Positions 41,909 through 52,703 of a stretch of DNA of 64,000 nt are shown here, one piece after another (position 1 is the first letter of the stretch; every line of letters starts with the position of its first letter). The notes under the pieces were generated by a model. That model had not been told where the DNA came from, ran no database searches, and saw only the letters and a program-made list of their open reading frames with translations. The DNA comes from Methanothermococcus okinawensis IH1. Lineage in GTDB: Archaea; AGJL01; Methanococci; Methanococcales; Methanococcaceae. A program made the translations under genes and the position numbers. The stretch covers positions 248,001 through 312,000 of the forward strand of contig NC_015636.1 of assembly GCF_000179575.2 (NCBI RefSeq), given 5' to 3'.

Positions 41909-43129
41909 TTATGCACCGTATTTTTTTAGCAATCCCATCAAATCGAGTAATGTAGGCATAATATATTTACCTTTTATCCAGCATAATCCTCCCTTATGTG
42001 TGGAAAACTCATCGAATTTCTCCACATCATCAACTCTCACGCTTTTGCCCCATATAATTATAGGAATAGGGTCTGCTGAATGGTCTTTTTCTTCTATTGG
42101 GGTAGAGTGGTCTCCTGTTAATACAAAATAAACCTCATTTTTATCGATATTATTTAATATATATTCCAACATCCCATCTACTTTTTCAATCACTTTCTTT
42201 TTGAGCTCGTAATTCCCATCGTGGGATGCTTCATCTGCTCCCTTGACATTAACCAATATAAAATCGTAGGTTTTAAGTCCTTCCACGATGGCTTTTGCCT
42301 TGTTCATAAAGTTTGTTTCTGGCGTTCCAGTAGCTCCCTCAACATCTATGAAATCCAATTTTACCATTTTTGCAATACCTTTTATAAGACCTGTTCCTGC
42401 AATACATGCCCCTTTTAATCCATATTTTTCACTAAATGGTAAAATATGTGGAACTTTTCCAACACCTCTTGGTAATATGATATTTGCAGGTGGAAGTCCA
42501 TTTTTTCTTCTCTCTTCATTTATTGGATGGTTATTCAATCTTTCATAAGCTATTTTTATTATTTTATTCACAATATTAGCAGTTCTTCTTGCCTCTTCTG
42601 AATCATCGAGTGGTTTTATCTCTGGAACCTTTACACCTTCATGGTGTGGGTCCCCCTCTGTTATCTTATCGCTTAATTTATCGCCTCTTAAAACAAGTGC
42701 AGCCCTATATCCTCCTGATTGTTTAAAGATTACCTTGACGCCATCAACTTCAATACCATCGATTACTTTTTCGAGCTCCGCCGTGTTTTTTATTCTACCT
42801 GCTCTTCTGTCTATTACAACAAAATTCTCATCAACAGTGGCAAAATTGCATCTAAATGCTATATCTCCTGGCTGCACATCAATGCCCACACCTGCGGCTT
42901 CAAAAGGTCCCCTGCCTGTGTAATTTTCATAGGGGTCATATCCCAGTATGGCTAAGTGGGCAGTATCGCTTCCAGGTCTAACCCCAATATCTACGGCATT
43001 CATTAATCCACAAATACTTTCCTTAGCCATTCTATCCATTGTAGGTGTATTAGCCTCTTTTAATGGCGTATTTCCTTCATTATTTGGTCTATCCCCTAAT
43101 CCATCAATAATGAAAATAACAGATTTCAC
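41909..43129 (-). CDS. apgM: cofactor-independent phosphoglycerate mutase, archaeal type
   Basis: The 406-residue alkaline-phosphatase-fold enzyme begins SVIFIIDGLGDRP, has the catalytic Ser in RPGSDTAHLAILGYD, YTGRGPFEA and VLTGDHSTP. It interconverts 3- and 2-phosphoglycerate in gluconeogenesis and glycolysis. The start codon is GTG at 43129 behind AGAGGTGATACT. It lies downstream of the HesB-like selenoprotein gene on the same strand. Confidence 0.93.
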   Translation of the reverse strand: MKSVIFIIDGLGDRPNNEGNTPLKEANTPTMDRMAKESICGLMNAVDIGVRPGSDTAHLAILGYDPYENYTGRGPFEAAGVGIDVQPGDIAFRCNFATVDENFVVIDRRAGRIKNTAELEKVIDGIEVDGVKVIFKQSGGYRAALVLRGDKLSDKITEGDPHHEGVKVPEIKPLDDSEEARRTANIVNKIIKIAYERLNNHPINEERRKNGLPPANIILPRGVGKVPHILPFSEKYGLKGACIAGTGLIKGIAKMVKLDFIDVEGATGTPETNFMNKAKAIVEGLKTYDFILVNVKGADEASHDGNYELKKKVIEKVDGMLEYILNNIDKNEVYFVLTGDHSTPIEEKDHSADPIPIIIWGKSVRVDDVEKFDEFSTHKGGLCWIKGKYIMPTLLDLMGLLKKYGA

Positions 43130-43402
43130 AGTATCACCTCTATTTTTATGATGGTATAATTTTTAAGTTATTAAAATCTTTTGGTTAATAGTAAAATTGA
43201 CTTTAATATTTGGATTATTGTGTAAATTTAGATTTAATTCACTAAAAATGATTTAAAAATGAATCTATATGCAATTAAAGAAAAAATAATAAAGAAAAAT
43301 AAAAAAGGATGAATTAAATTAAAAACTAAAATATAATAGTATATTATATATAAAATTAAAAATAATATAACTAAAAGTAATAAAAATTAAAAATAAGGTT
43401 AA
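43130..43402. other. intergenic region between selenoprotein SECIS and apgM
   Basis: The stretch is A/T-rich with no coding signal. On the minus strand it follows the SECIS hairpin and leads into apgM, so it holds the end of the selenoprotein transcript and probably the apgM promoter. Confidence 0.35.
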
Positions 43403-43431
43403 AAACCTAATCCCAAAGGGTTCTTAGGTTT
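43403..43431 (-). promoter_or_regulatory. archaeal SECIS element in the 3' UTR of the HesB-like selenoprotein gene
   Basis: On the minus strand this segment folds as AAACCTAA, internal bulge GAA, CCC, loop TTT, GGG, single A, TTAGGTTT. The outer stem has eight perfect pairs and the inner stem three G-C pairs. This is the known archaeal SECIS plan: a long stem, an internal loop with GAA on one side and A on the other, then a short G-C stem with a small loop. It starts four bases after the TAA stop of the selenoprotein gene, the usual place in methanogens. Confidence 0.9.
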
Positions 43432-43435
43432 AGCA

Positions 43436-43729
43436 TTAGCATTTTCCGCCTGCACCTTTAATAGCAAGATATTTCCCATAGAACATTGACTTTTTTAATA
43501 CAATATTGACTTCATTGAGGAATTGTCTTGCCACCTTATCGATATATATTTTAAATTCCCCATCGTAAATTAATTCATCATTTTTATTTGGGGATTTTAT
43601 ATCTATTCCAAATTTAGGTCCTCCTCATCCAAATCCTTCGAAATATATTATTAATGTATCAGACCCAGCCTTTTTAGTCTTTTCTTTTATAAATTCCATA
43701 GCCTCTTCGGAAATACTAACTGGTATCAT
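43436..43729 (-). CDS. HesB-like selenoprotein (A-type iron-sulfur carrier-like) with in-frame UGA
   Basis: Read from ATG 43729 (preceded by GGTGATATTAT) to TAA 43436-43438, the gene has 97 codons, with one in-frame TGA at 43625-43627 as codon 35. The sense is clear on both sides of it: IPVSISEEAMEFIKEKTK leads in, and FEGFG-Sec-GGPKFGIDI follows, where A-type scaffold proteins (IscA/HesB) have their first Cys in a GCSG-like loop. The protein ends KGAGGKC, with one Cys in place of the usual CGC pair. The SECIS hairpin after the stop supports Sec insertion. Selenium-containing HesB-like proteins are known from selenoproteome surveys; their role is unsettled. Standard gene finders would miss or truncate this gene. 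Confidence 0.9.
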
Positions 43730-44123
43730 ATAATATCACCTTCATACTGGAATAATAATGAATGTTATTTCCACATTAATATTGGATTTTATAATATTTA
43801 AATGTTGTGTCATAATTATGAACATGTGGGTGTTTAAGTTTTCTTATATCCTAAATATGGATTAGTGTAAAATAGAATATTATAATAAAAATATAATAAA
43901 AACTTAAAAATAATATAATAGAATATAATAAAACATTAAAATGTATTTAAAACATTATAAACTGAAGTATATTATATAAGTTATATAAGTTATAAACTAT
44001 ATATAATAATTTAATACATACAAAATTATGATTATAATTTATAAATAAAATATAGTAGTAAATATTACTAAAAAATTTTAATATTAACATGATTAACATT
44101 AATTTATAAATGGAGTGATAGAT
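43730..44123. other. intergenic region between divergent selenoprotein gene and psmA
   Basis: This 394-base spacer contains the start regions of the leftward selenoprotein gene and the rightward proteasome cluster. It is rich in ATATAA stretches (43970-44060) with no coding signal, so several TATA boxes are possible and none can be singled out. Confidence 0.35.
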
Positions 44124-44948
44124 ATGCAAATGGTTCCAGCATCAGGATATGATAGGGCAATTACTGTATTTAGTCCAGAAGGAAGACTTTATCAGGTAGA
44201 ATATGCAAGAGAAGCTGTTAGAAGGGGCACTACTGCCATAGGTATTAAATGTAAAGACGGAGTTATTTTAGCAGTTGATAGAAGAATAACAAGTAAATTA
44301 ATAGAGGTATGCTCCATAGAAAAGATATTCCAAATAGATGACCATATAATGGCAGCAACTTCTGGGCTTGTAGCGGATGCAAGGGTTTTAATAGACAGAG
44401 CAAGGGTAGAAGCTCAGATAAATAGGATTACATATGGAGAACCTATAACAGTTGAAGCACTTGCAAAAAAAATCTGTGATATTAAACAGGCATACACACA
44501 ACATGGCGGAGCTCGGCCATTTGGATTATCCCTATTAATTGCAGGTATAGATAGGCATAGTTCAAGATTGTTTGAAACAGACCCAAGTGGTGCATTAATT
44601 GAGTATAAAGCAACAGCAATAGGTTCTGGAAGACCTGCTGCAATGGAAATCCTTGAAGAAAAATATAGTGAAGATTTGACACTTGAAGGAGCCCTTGAAC
44701 TTGCCATATATACATTAGGAAAAACCACAGATGGTGAATTAAAACCTGAAAATGTAGATATGGCAGTGATTAAATCAGAAACAAAAACTGTGGAAAAACT
44801 ACCATTCGAAGAAATTAAAAAACTTGTAAAAACAGTGTCAGATAAAATAAAGTCTGAAGAAAATGAAGAGGACGAAAAATTAGATGAAGAAAATGAGATT
44901 TATGAAGATAGCAATAGTAATGATAGCTACGAAGAAGAAAACGAATAA
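44124..44948 (+). CDS. psmA: proteasome subunit alpha
   Basis: The 274-residue protein has the alpha-subunit signature GYDRAITVFSPEGRLYQVEYAREAV and lacks the catalytic N-terminal Thr of beta subunits. It forms the outer gating rings of the 20S proteasome. The final 35 residues are a strongly acidic Glu/Asp/Asn tail. The longest frame opens with GTG at 44115; GGAGTGAT directly precedes the ATG at 44124, which is chosen. It heads the conserved cluster that continues with the SBDS gene. Confidence 0.95.
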   Translation: MQMVPASGYDRAITVFSPEGRLYQVEYAREAVRRGTTAIGIKCKDGVILAVDRRITSKLIEVCSIEKIFQIDDHIMAATSGLVADARVLIDRARVEAQINRITYGEPITVEALAKKICDIKQAYTQHGGARPFGLSLLIAGIDRHSSRLFETDPSGALIEYKATAIGSGRPAAMEILEEKYSEDLTLEGALELAIYTLGKTTDGELKPENVDMAVIKSETKTVEKLPFEEIKKLVKTVSDKIKSEENEEDEKLDEENEIYEDSNSNDSYEEENE

Positions 44949-45255
44949 TAAATAAAAATAATAAATAATGGTATTATTAATGATATTACAAATAAGAAAT
45001 AAAATTAAAATTAAAAAATAAAATAGGAAAATAACAAAATTAAATATAATATAATAATATAAAAGATAAAAATAAGGAAATAAATAAGGATTAAAATATT
45101 AAAAAAGTATAAGGGGTAAATTTAATAAAATATATAAGTCATTCTTTTTACCTTTTTATTTATTTTATATGGCGTATATTTTGTTAATATTTTATATATC
45201 TGAATTATTGAATTTAGATAAATCGAAAGGTATATAAATAAAAAAAAGGGATATT
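44949..45255. other. intergenic region between psmA and the SBDS gene
   Basis: The 307-base spacer is A-rich at first and then T-rich. TTTATATA at 45191-45198 would give a leader of about 35 bases for the SBDS gene. A second box, TATATAAATA at 45231, is too close to the ATG at 45256. So the cluster may be transcribed from here independently of psmA. Confidence 0.4.
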
Positions 45256-45963
45256 ATGGTGTCATTGGAAAAGGCTGTAATTGCACGGCTTCAATCCCAT
45301 GGGGAAAAATTTGAAATATTGGTAGATCCTTATTTAGCTGCTAAATTAAAGGAAGGACAACCAATAAATATTTCTGACATACTGGCAGCTGAGGCGGTTT
45401 ATAAGGATTCTGGAAAAGGAGAAAAAGCTTCGGAAGAAGTTCTTGAAAAAGTTTTTGGAACAACAGATATTCATGAAATAGCCAAAAAAATTATATTAAA
45501 AGGCAATGTTCAACTTACCGCCCAGCAACGAAAAGAAATGAAAGAACAGAAAAGAAAACAGATAGTTTCTTTAATTGCAAGAAACACTATAAATCCTCAA
45601 ACAGATGCGCCTCATCCTCCAAAAAGAATTGAAAATGCTTTGGAGGAAATAAGGGCAAATATTGATATTTATAAAAGTGCAGAAGAGCAAATCCCCAATA
45701 TTATTAAAGACCTTAGGAGGATTTTGCCGATTAAATTTGAAAAAAGGGATATTGCAGTTAGAATACCTCCAGAATATGCTTCTTCGGCTTACCATTCTCT
45801 CCATGAATATGGAACAATAAAACAGGAGGAATGGCAGTCCGATGGCTCATTGGTATTTGTTATTGAAATCCCAAGTGGAATTGAAAATGAATTCTACGGA
45901 TATTTAAATAAGGTCACAAAAGGCAATGTTCAAACTAAATTATTAAAAAGATTTAATGGATAA
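45256..45963 (+). CDS. ribosome maturation protein SDO1/SBDS homologue
   Basis: The 235-residue protein starts with the Shwachman-Bodian-Diamond domain ([21 protein letters not shown]) and contains the family stretch [23 protein letters not shown]. In archaea and eukaryotes SBDS helps release the anti-association factor aIF6 from the large subunit. In most archaea exosome genes follow SBDS in this cluster; here the L37Ae gene comes next after 42 bases. One of the four GATC sites found in the window lies in this gene at 45325. Confidence 0.93.
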   Translation: MVSLEKAVIARLQSHGEKFEILVDPYLAAKLKEGQPINISDILAAEAVYKDSGKGEKASEEVLEKVFGTTDIHEIAKKIILKGNVQLTAQQRKEMKEQKRKQIVSLIARNTINPQTDAPHPPKRIENALEEIRANIDIYKSAEEQIPNIIKDLRRILPIKFEKRDIAVRIPPEYASSAYHSLHEYGTIKQEEWQSDGSLVFVIEIPSGIENEFYGYLNKVTKGNVQTKLLKRFNG

Positions 45964-46005
45964 TATTTAATATAAATAAATTAAAATGTAAAAACGGTGA
46001 TAACA

Positions 46006-46296
46006 ATGCCAGAATTTAGTCATACGAAAAAAATAGGTTCATCAGGAAGATTTGGACCAAGATACGGTAGAAAGATTAGAGTTAGAGTTAGAGATGTAGA
46101 AATAAAACAGAAAAAAGAATATAAATGCCCTGTTTGTGGATTTCCAAAATTAAAAAGGGTTAGCACTTCAATATGGGTATGTAAAAAGTGCGGTGCTAAA
46201 ATGGCTGGTGGAGCATATACACCAGAAACTGGTGCTGGTAAGGTAGTAACTAAAGCTATAAGAAGAGTTATTGAAAGCAAGAGTAGGGAAATTTAA
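46006..46296 (+). CDS. rpl37ae: 50S ribosomal protein L37Ae
   Basis: The 96-residue basic protein has a zinc-binding CPVCG...CKKCG pair and the L37Ae ending [22 protein letters not shown] longer frame opens with GTG at 45997, but that GTG is part of the GGTGATAAC ribosome-binding site of the ATG at 46006. Confidence 0.95.
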   Translation: MPEFSHTKKIGSSGRFGPRYGRKIRVRVRDVEIKQKKEYKCPVCGFPKLKRVSTSIWVCKKCGAKMAGGAYTPETGAGKVVTKAIRRVIESKSREI

Positions 46297-46466
46297 TTAT
46301 TTTTCTTTTATTTATTTATCTTTTAAGTTATGCAATTTATAGTATTATAATTAATTAAACTATTAATTTATTAACCATAATTTATTAATTTATTATTATC
46401 AACTAAATTAATTAATATTATTACTTTTTAATTATTTTTTTATTTTTATTTTTATTTGGTGAAATC

Positions 46467-46607
46467 ATGGCGGAATATAGATGTTCAAACTGTGGTAAAA
46501 TCATAACTCAGGATGAATTGGGTATGAAAGCAAAATGTCCCTATTGCAGTAATAAGATTTTGATAAAATTAAGACCAAGAGTTGTTAAATTAGTAAAAGC
46601 AAGATAA
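46467..46607 (+). CDS. rpoP: DNA-directed RNA polymerase subunit P (Rpb12-like)
   Basis: A 46-residue zinc-ribbon protein reads MAEYRCSNCGKII and then CPYCSNKILIKLRPRVVKLVKAR. The four Cys bind zinc and the basic tail is the RpoP/Rpb12 signature. It is too short for routine ORF listing but is preceded by TTGGTGAAATC and occupies its usual place after the L37Ae gene. Confidence 0.95.
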   Translation: MAEYRCSNCGKIITQDELGMKAKCPYCSNKILIKLRPRVVKLVKAR

Positions 46608-46680
46608 TAATCAATAATATGAAATAACAGTAAATTGTAATATATATTATAAATAATACAATAATTATATAGGTAGAAAA

Positions 46681-47181
46681 ATGGTTGTAATCACAACATC
46701 GCGAAAACCATCTCAAAGAACACGAAGTTTTGTAAATGACCTTGCAAGGATACTAAGTATAAAAATACTCAATAGGGGTAAAAGTCCATTAGGGGACATA
46801 CTAAGTGAATACGATAAATTAATTGTTGTAGAAGAATACAAGGGTAATCCAGGGAAAATAAAGTTTTATGATATTGCTAAAAATAAAATAATATCCATAT
46901 TAATATCTGCAAAACTTCAAAGAGAGGTCTGTGAGGAAGAGACTACAAATGTAGAAGGAAAAATAAGTATGGAATTTATGGAAAATGCCAAAAAATATCA
47001 AAAACTATTTTATGATTTTTTCAGCGGTTTTGGAATAGTCGATGATAATTCATCTTTTAAAATGCGTTTTGAAGGTTCCTTATCAGATAAAAATATATTT
47101 TATATACAATTTTATGAAAATGATAAAAAAATAGGTCCTTTAATTATTGTTAAATCTTTGAAGCTTTTAGAGATTGATTAA
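46681..47181 (+). CDS. Brix domain ribosome-biogenesis protein
   Basis: The 166-residue protein begins VVITTSRKPSQRTRSFVNDLARIL, the Brix/Imp4 opening, followed by KLIVVEEYKGNPGKIKFYDI. Archaeal single-domain Brix proteins are related to eukaryotic Imp4, Rpf1 and Rpf2 and are thought to help assemble rRNA particles. It sits 73 bp after rpoP in the expected cluster order. Confidence 0.85.
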   Translation: MVVITTSRKPSQRTRSFVNDLARILSIKILNRGKSPLGDILSEYDKLIVVEEYKGNPGKIKFYDIAKNKIISILISAKLQREVCEEETTNVEGKISMEFMENAKKYQKLFYDFFSGFGIVDDNSSFKMRFEGSLSDKNIFYIQFYENDKKIGPLIIVKSLKLLEID

Positions 47182-47267
47182 TATAACCATATAAAAAACT
47201 GCTATATAATAAATTTACATATTTATAATGTAATATCATATTAAAATTAAATAAAAAGGATAATACT

Positions 47268-47612
47268 ATGAATACCAATACATCCAATACTGCGAGTGGT
47301 AAGGATAATATAAATGTAGATGTAAAATTTAATAATAAAAATAATGAGTTTAATTTGGATAATGCACCATGTTTCAGTTTAAAACTGAGATACAATTCAA
47401 AAAACAAAGCAAAAATAATATACAACAGCATACTTTTAGAACATCTTAATTCCCAAATAAGGTCAAAAAGCATAATGAAACTTAAAAATAATACAATAAT
47501 TATAGAAACTGTTGCACCTGAGCTCAGTATATTAAAGGCATCACTATATTCATATATTAGATGGATAAAGGTTGCGGAAAGTATATATAAATTAACATCT
47601 GAAAATAAATAG
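47268..47612 (+). CDS. KEOPS complex subunit Pcc1
   Basis: After a low-complexity Asn/Asp/Lys-rich N-terminus of about 35 residues, the protein has a Pcc1 domain: SLKLRYNSKNKAKIIYNSILLEHL, IIIETVAPELSILKASLYSYIRW and a final helix. Pcc1 is the dimerising subunit of KEOPS, which makes t6A37 in tRNA. AAAGGATAATACT lies before the ATG. A hydrophobic 158-codon frame on the other strand (47150-47626) is a shadow. Confidence 0.82.
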   Translation: MNTNTSNTASGKDNINVDVKFNNKNNEFNLDNAPCFSLKLRYNSKNKAKIIYNSILLEHLNSQIRSKSIMKLKNNTIIIETVAPELSILKASLYSYIRWIKVAESIYKLTSENK

Positions 47613-47797
47613 TAATGAAATAACAATTATAATAAATAATTATTTTTTATGAAAATATATAAAACATAAAATAAAAACAAAGAGTAAAAGTAAATGTAAT
47701 GTCATAAATATTATTATATATAGCTAAAATAGTAAAGATATATTACATTAACATAAATACTACATTATATGATAAATCATAAAAAAGGAGGGAAATT

Positions 47798-48145
47798 ATG
47801 GAATTACCACCAAATGTTCAAAACCAATTAATGCAATTTCAACAGCTTCAACAGCAATTACAGGCTATTGTTTTTCAAAAACAACAGATAGAAACACAAA
47901 TAAAAGAAATGGAAAAGGCTTTGGAAGAAATGGAAAAATCACAGTCAGAGGATGTATATAAAATGGCTGGCGGCATCTTGATAAAAAGAAATAAAGAAGA
48001 GATAAAAGAAGAACTAACCGAAAAATTGGAAACCTTAAAATTAAGGACCAAAACATTGGAAAAACAGGAAGAAAAAATGCAAAAGAGATTAATGGATTTG
48101 CAAGAATCATTACAAAAAACTCTTCAAGGGGCTAATGTAGCATAA
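47798..48145 (+). CDS. pfdB: prefoldin subunit beta
   Basis: The 115-residue protein is two long coiled-coil helices rich in Gln and Glu ([18 protein letters not shown] at the start) joined by a beta hairpin around [13 protein letters not shown], the prefoldin beta signature. The hexamer captures unfolded proteins for the thermosome. GGAGGG lies before the ATG. It closes the cluster that begins with psmA. Confidence 0.93.
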   Translation: MELPPNVQNQLMQFQQLQQQLQAIVFQKQQIETQIKEMEKALEEMEKSQSEDVYKMAGGILIKRNKEEIKEELTEKLETLKLRTKTLEKQEEKMQKRLMDLQESLQKTLQGANVA

Positions 48146-48362
48146 TTATTCTTTTCTTTTTAAATATTTTTATTTATTATTTACTTTATTTATTATTTTT
48201 AATTTTTTAATATATATTTATTATAATAATTTTTTATTTTTATAGTTATTTTTATTTACTATTTTGTAGGCATATATTTTATATAAAATATCGTTTAATA
48301 TATTATAGTTTTTTAAGAATTTAAGATTTTATTATTTTATTTATTATTATTTGAGGAGATAA

Positions 48363-50006
<1,644 letters not shown>

Positions 50007-50124
50007 AGTCTAGCTTAAAACCTTATATATTTATTACTAATTATATCACATTATTATCATATTAATTTGTAATTATTAATTATTATTCATTATAATTATC
50101 TATTAGTTATTTTGGTGATATTAC

Positions 50125-51057
50125 ATGTTTAATGCTAAAAAATTCATTGAAGAATCCATTTCAGAAATAAAAGAAAAGATAGGAAACAAAAAAGCGATAA
50201 TAGCACTTAGTGGTGGAGTAGATAGTTCAGTAGCCGCAGTTCTTACATACAGGGCAATAGGTGACAGACTTTTAGCGGTATTTGTTGATACGGGACTTAT
50301 GAGAAAAAATGAAGCAGAGGAAATTTATAAAATATTTAAAGAGAATATGGGACTTAATTTAAAAATAATCGATGCAAAAGATATATTTTTAAAAGAATTG
50401 AAGGGAGTATCTGACCCAGAACAGAAAAGAAAAATAATAGGAAGATTATTTATTGAGGTATTTGAGGAAGTTGCAAAGGAAAACGGTGAAGAAGTGCTTG
50501 TTCAAGGAACTATCGCACCAGATTGGATAGAAAGTGAAGGGGCTATTAAAACACACCACAACATAGCATTACCAAGTGGTATGGTGCTTGAAGTTGTTGA
50601 GCCGTTGAGGGAATTATACAAAGACGAGGTAAGAATATTGGCCAAGGAGTTGGGTCTCCCAGATAATGTGGCAAATAGGCAGCCATTCCCAGGACCAGGA
50701 CTTGCAGTAAGGATATTGGGTGAAATTACAGATGAAAAATTAAATATATGTAGGGAAGCAAATGCCATAGTTGAGGAGGAAATAGAAAAAGAAGGACTAA
50801 ATAAAGATTTATGGCAGTATTTTGCAGCGGTTTTAGATACAAAAGCAACAGGCGTTAAAGGAGATATAAGGGAATACAATTGGGTAGTTGCATTGAGGTT
50901 TGTTGAGTCCCTTGATGCCATGACTGCAAGTGTGCCTGAGCTCCCATTCAAGGTATTGAAAAGAATAAGTAAAAGAATCACATCGGAAGTTCCAAATGTT
51001 GCTAGGGTAGTTTTAGACATTACGGATAAACCACCTGCAACAATTGAATTTGAATAA
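50125..51057 (+). CDS. guaA: GMP synthase (glutamine-hydrolysing) ATPase subunit B
   Basis: This 310-residue PP-loop ATPase has [39 protein letters not shown] and the dimerisation domain ending KPPATIEFE. The glutaminase domain is absent, as in archaea that encode it as a separate gene; that gene is not in the window. The enzyme converts XMP to GMP. GGTGATATTAC precedes the ATG. It is the last core gene before the type I restriction island. Confidence 0.95.
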   Translation: MFNAKKFIEESISEIKEKIGNKKAIIALSGGVDSSVAAVLTYRAIGDRLLAVFVDTGLMRKNEAEEIYKIFKENMGLNLKIIDAKDIFLKELKGVSDPEQKRKIIGRLFIEVFEEVAKENGEEVLVQGTIAPDWIESEGAIKTHHNIALPSGMVLEVVEPLRELYKDEVRILAKELGLPDNVANRQPFPGPGLAVRILGEITDEKLNICREANAIVEEEIEKEGLNKDLWQYFAAVLDTKATGVKGDIREYNWVVALRFVESLDAMTASVPELPFKVLKRISKRITSEVPNVARVVLDITDKPPATIEFE

Positions 51058-51187
51058 GTTTATTTTTTTATTTTTTTATTTATAGTTATGATAAATTTCA
51101 ATTTATTTTTAAGATTTAATATTTTTAATCGTAGTTTTTATATTGATTATACTACATATGTATTTTTAGATTATTTTGGTGATAAAT

Positions 51188-52690
51188 ATGAAAAGGGAAT
51201 CAATTGTAAGAAGCGAAGTAAAATCTGCATGTGATATATTAAGAAAGGATGATGGAACTTCTGGTGCTATGGACTATATGGAACAACTGTCATGGCTTTT
51301 GTTTTTAAAAGTGTTTGAAAGTGTTGAAAAGGAATTAGAAGAAACCGCCTTGATGAATGGTGAAAATTATAATCCAATAATTGATAAAAAATATAGATGG
51401 TCAAACTGGGCAAAAAAGGACTGGATAGGGAAGCCCAAAGAATGTTTAAAAGATTTTGTTGATAATGTTGATGAAGAAATTAAAAATATTGATGATTTAG
51501 ATAATACATTAGTTTATTTTATTGACAATATTTTGTTTCCACATTTGAGAAGTTTAGAGGGAACGCCAGAAAGAGAGAAAATTGCAAGCATTTTTAAAGA
51601 AATTTCGGGAAATAAAATGAAATCCACCTATAATTTAGTGGATGTAATAAATAAAATTGATAATATAAATACTGATGACTATGAGGATACTCATGTTTTA
51701 TCTCAAATATATGAGGAGCTCCTATTAAACATGGGTAATGAAGCTGGATGGGGAGGAGAATTTTATACGCCGAGACCTATTATAAGGTTTATTATTAAGG
51801 TGATAAAGCCTAAAATAGGTGAAACAGTATTCGACCCATTTGGGGGCTCAGCTGGTTTTTTGATTGAAACATTAAAATATATTCAGGAGGAGCTCGGAAA
51901 TATAACTGTTCAAGAGAATGATATTTTAATGCATAAAACACTTTACGGGCATGAGAAAAAGCCATTTCCTTATTTGTTGGGGACTATGAATATGGTTTTG
52001 CACGGTATTTTAACGCCCAATTATTATAGGAGAAATTCCTTGGGGGATGAAGATATTCATAATGTTCCAGAAAGTGAAAAATACGATATAATTATTACAA
52101 ATCCGCCTTTTGGTGGGAGAGAAAATAAAAAGGTTCAGGATAATTTCCCCCATAAAATACAATCTACGGAGGCATTGGCACTTCAATACATAATGAGGAA
52201 GTTAAAAAATGGAGGAAGGGCAGGAGTTATTCTTCCAGAGGGTCAAATAATGTTTGGAGGTAAGAAGTTTAAATCCATACGAGAGGAGCTCCTAAATAAG
52301 TTTAATGTTTTTGCCATTGTATCACTACCGCAGGGAGTATTTAGCCAAATGGGGGCAGGGGTTAAAACAAATATTGTATTTTTTGAAAAGACAGGAAGCA
52401 CAAAGGAAATTTGGTATTATGAGTTAGAGGGTAAATATACTAAAAAACAAAGGATAAAAGATGAAGATTTTAAGGATGTTTTGAATAAAATTAAAAATCG
52501 TGAAATTTCTGAAAATAGTTGGATTGTTTCAATTGATGAGATTAAAAAAAGGGATTATGATTTAACTGCCAAAAATCCAAATAAGAAAGAAGAAATCGAA
52601 TATAAAGAACCTAATGAAGTCATAAAAGAAATTGAAAAAATTGATATTAATATTAAAAATTTAATTGATGAAATAAAAAGTAATTTATAA
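51188..52690 (+). CDS. hsdM: type I restriction-modification system methyltransferase subunit
   Basis: The 500-residue subunit has an N-terminal HsdM helical domain (DYMEQLSWLLFLKVFE), GGEFYTPRPIIRFI, SAM motif I FDPFGGSAGFLIE, and catalytic motif IV ITNPPFGG for N6-adenine methylation. The longest frame opens with TTG at 51176; GGTGATAAAT precedes the ATG at 51188, which is used. hsdS starts 13 bp downstream. Three GAGCTC sites occur in the gene, in line with host DNA. Confidence 0.93.
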   Translation: MKRESIVRSEVKSACDILRKDDGTSGAMDYMEQLSWLLFLKVFESVEKELEETALMNGENYNPIIDKKYRWSNWAKKDWIGKPKECLKDFVDNVDEEIKNIDDLDNTLVYFIDNILFPHLRSLEGTPEREKIASIFKEISGNKMKSTYNLVDVINKIDNINTDDYEDTHVLSQIYEELLLNMGNEAGWGGEFYTPRPIIRFIIKVIKPKIGETVFDPFGGSAGFLIETLKYIQEELGNITVQENDILMHKTLYGHEKKPFPYLLGTMNMVLHGILTPNYYRRNSLGDEDIHNVPESEKYDIIITNPPFGGRENKKVQDNFPHKIQSTEALALQYIMRKLKNGGRAGVILPEGQIMFGGKKFKSIREELLNKFNVFAIVSLPQGVFSQMGAGVKTNIVFFEKTGSTKEIWYYELEGKYTKKQRIKDEDFKDVLNKIKNREISENSWIVSIDEIKKRDYDLTAKNPNKKEEIEYKEPNEVIKEIEKIDINIKNLIDEIKSNL

Positions 52691-52703
52691 ATGAGGTTAA
52701 ATT

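Noticed and set aside
43436-43729. Reading the HesB-like gene as a pseudogene with a nonsense mutation
   Set aside because: The TGA sits exactly where the family has a redox Cys, the frame stays intact on both sides, and a SECIS hairpin follows the stop.
47150-47626. A 158-codon hydrophobic frame on the minus strand over the Pcc1 gene
   Set aside because: The plus-strand frame has a recognisable Pcc1 domain, a ribosome-binding site and the expected cluster position; the other strand's Leu/Phe-rich product is a by-product of A/T-rich codons.
50502-51020. A 172-codon minus-strand frame within the GMP synthase gene
   Set aside because: It lies wholly antisense to conserved PP-loop enzyme sequence and shows no family features.
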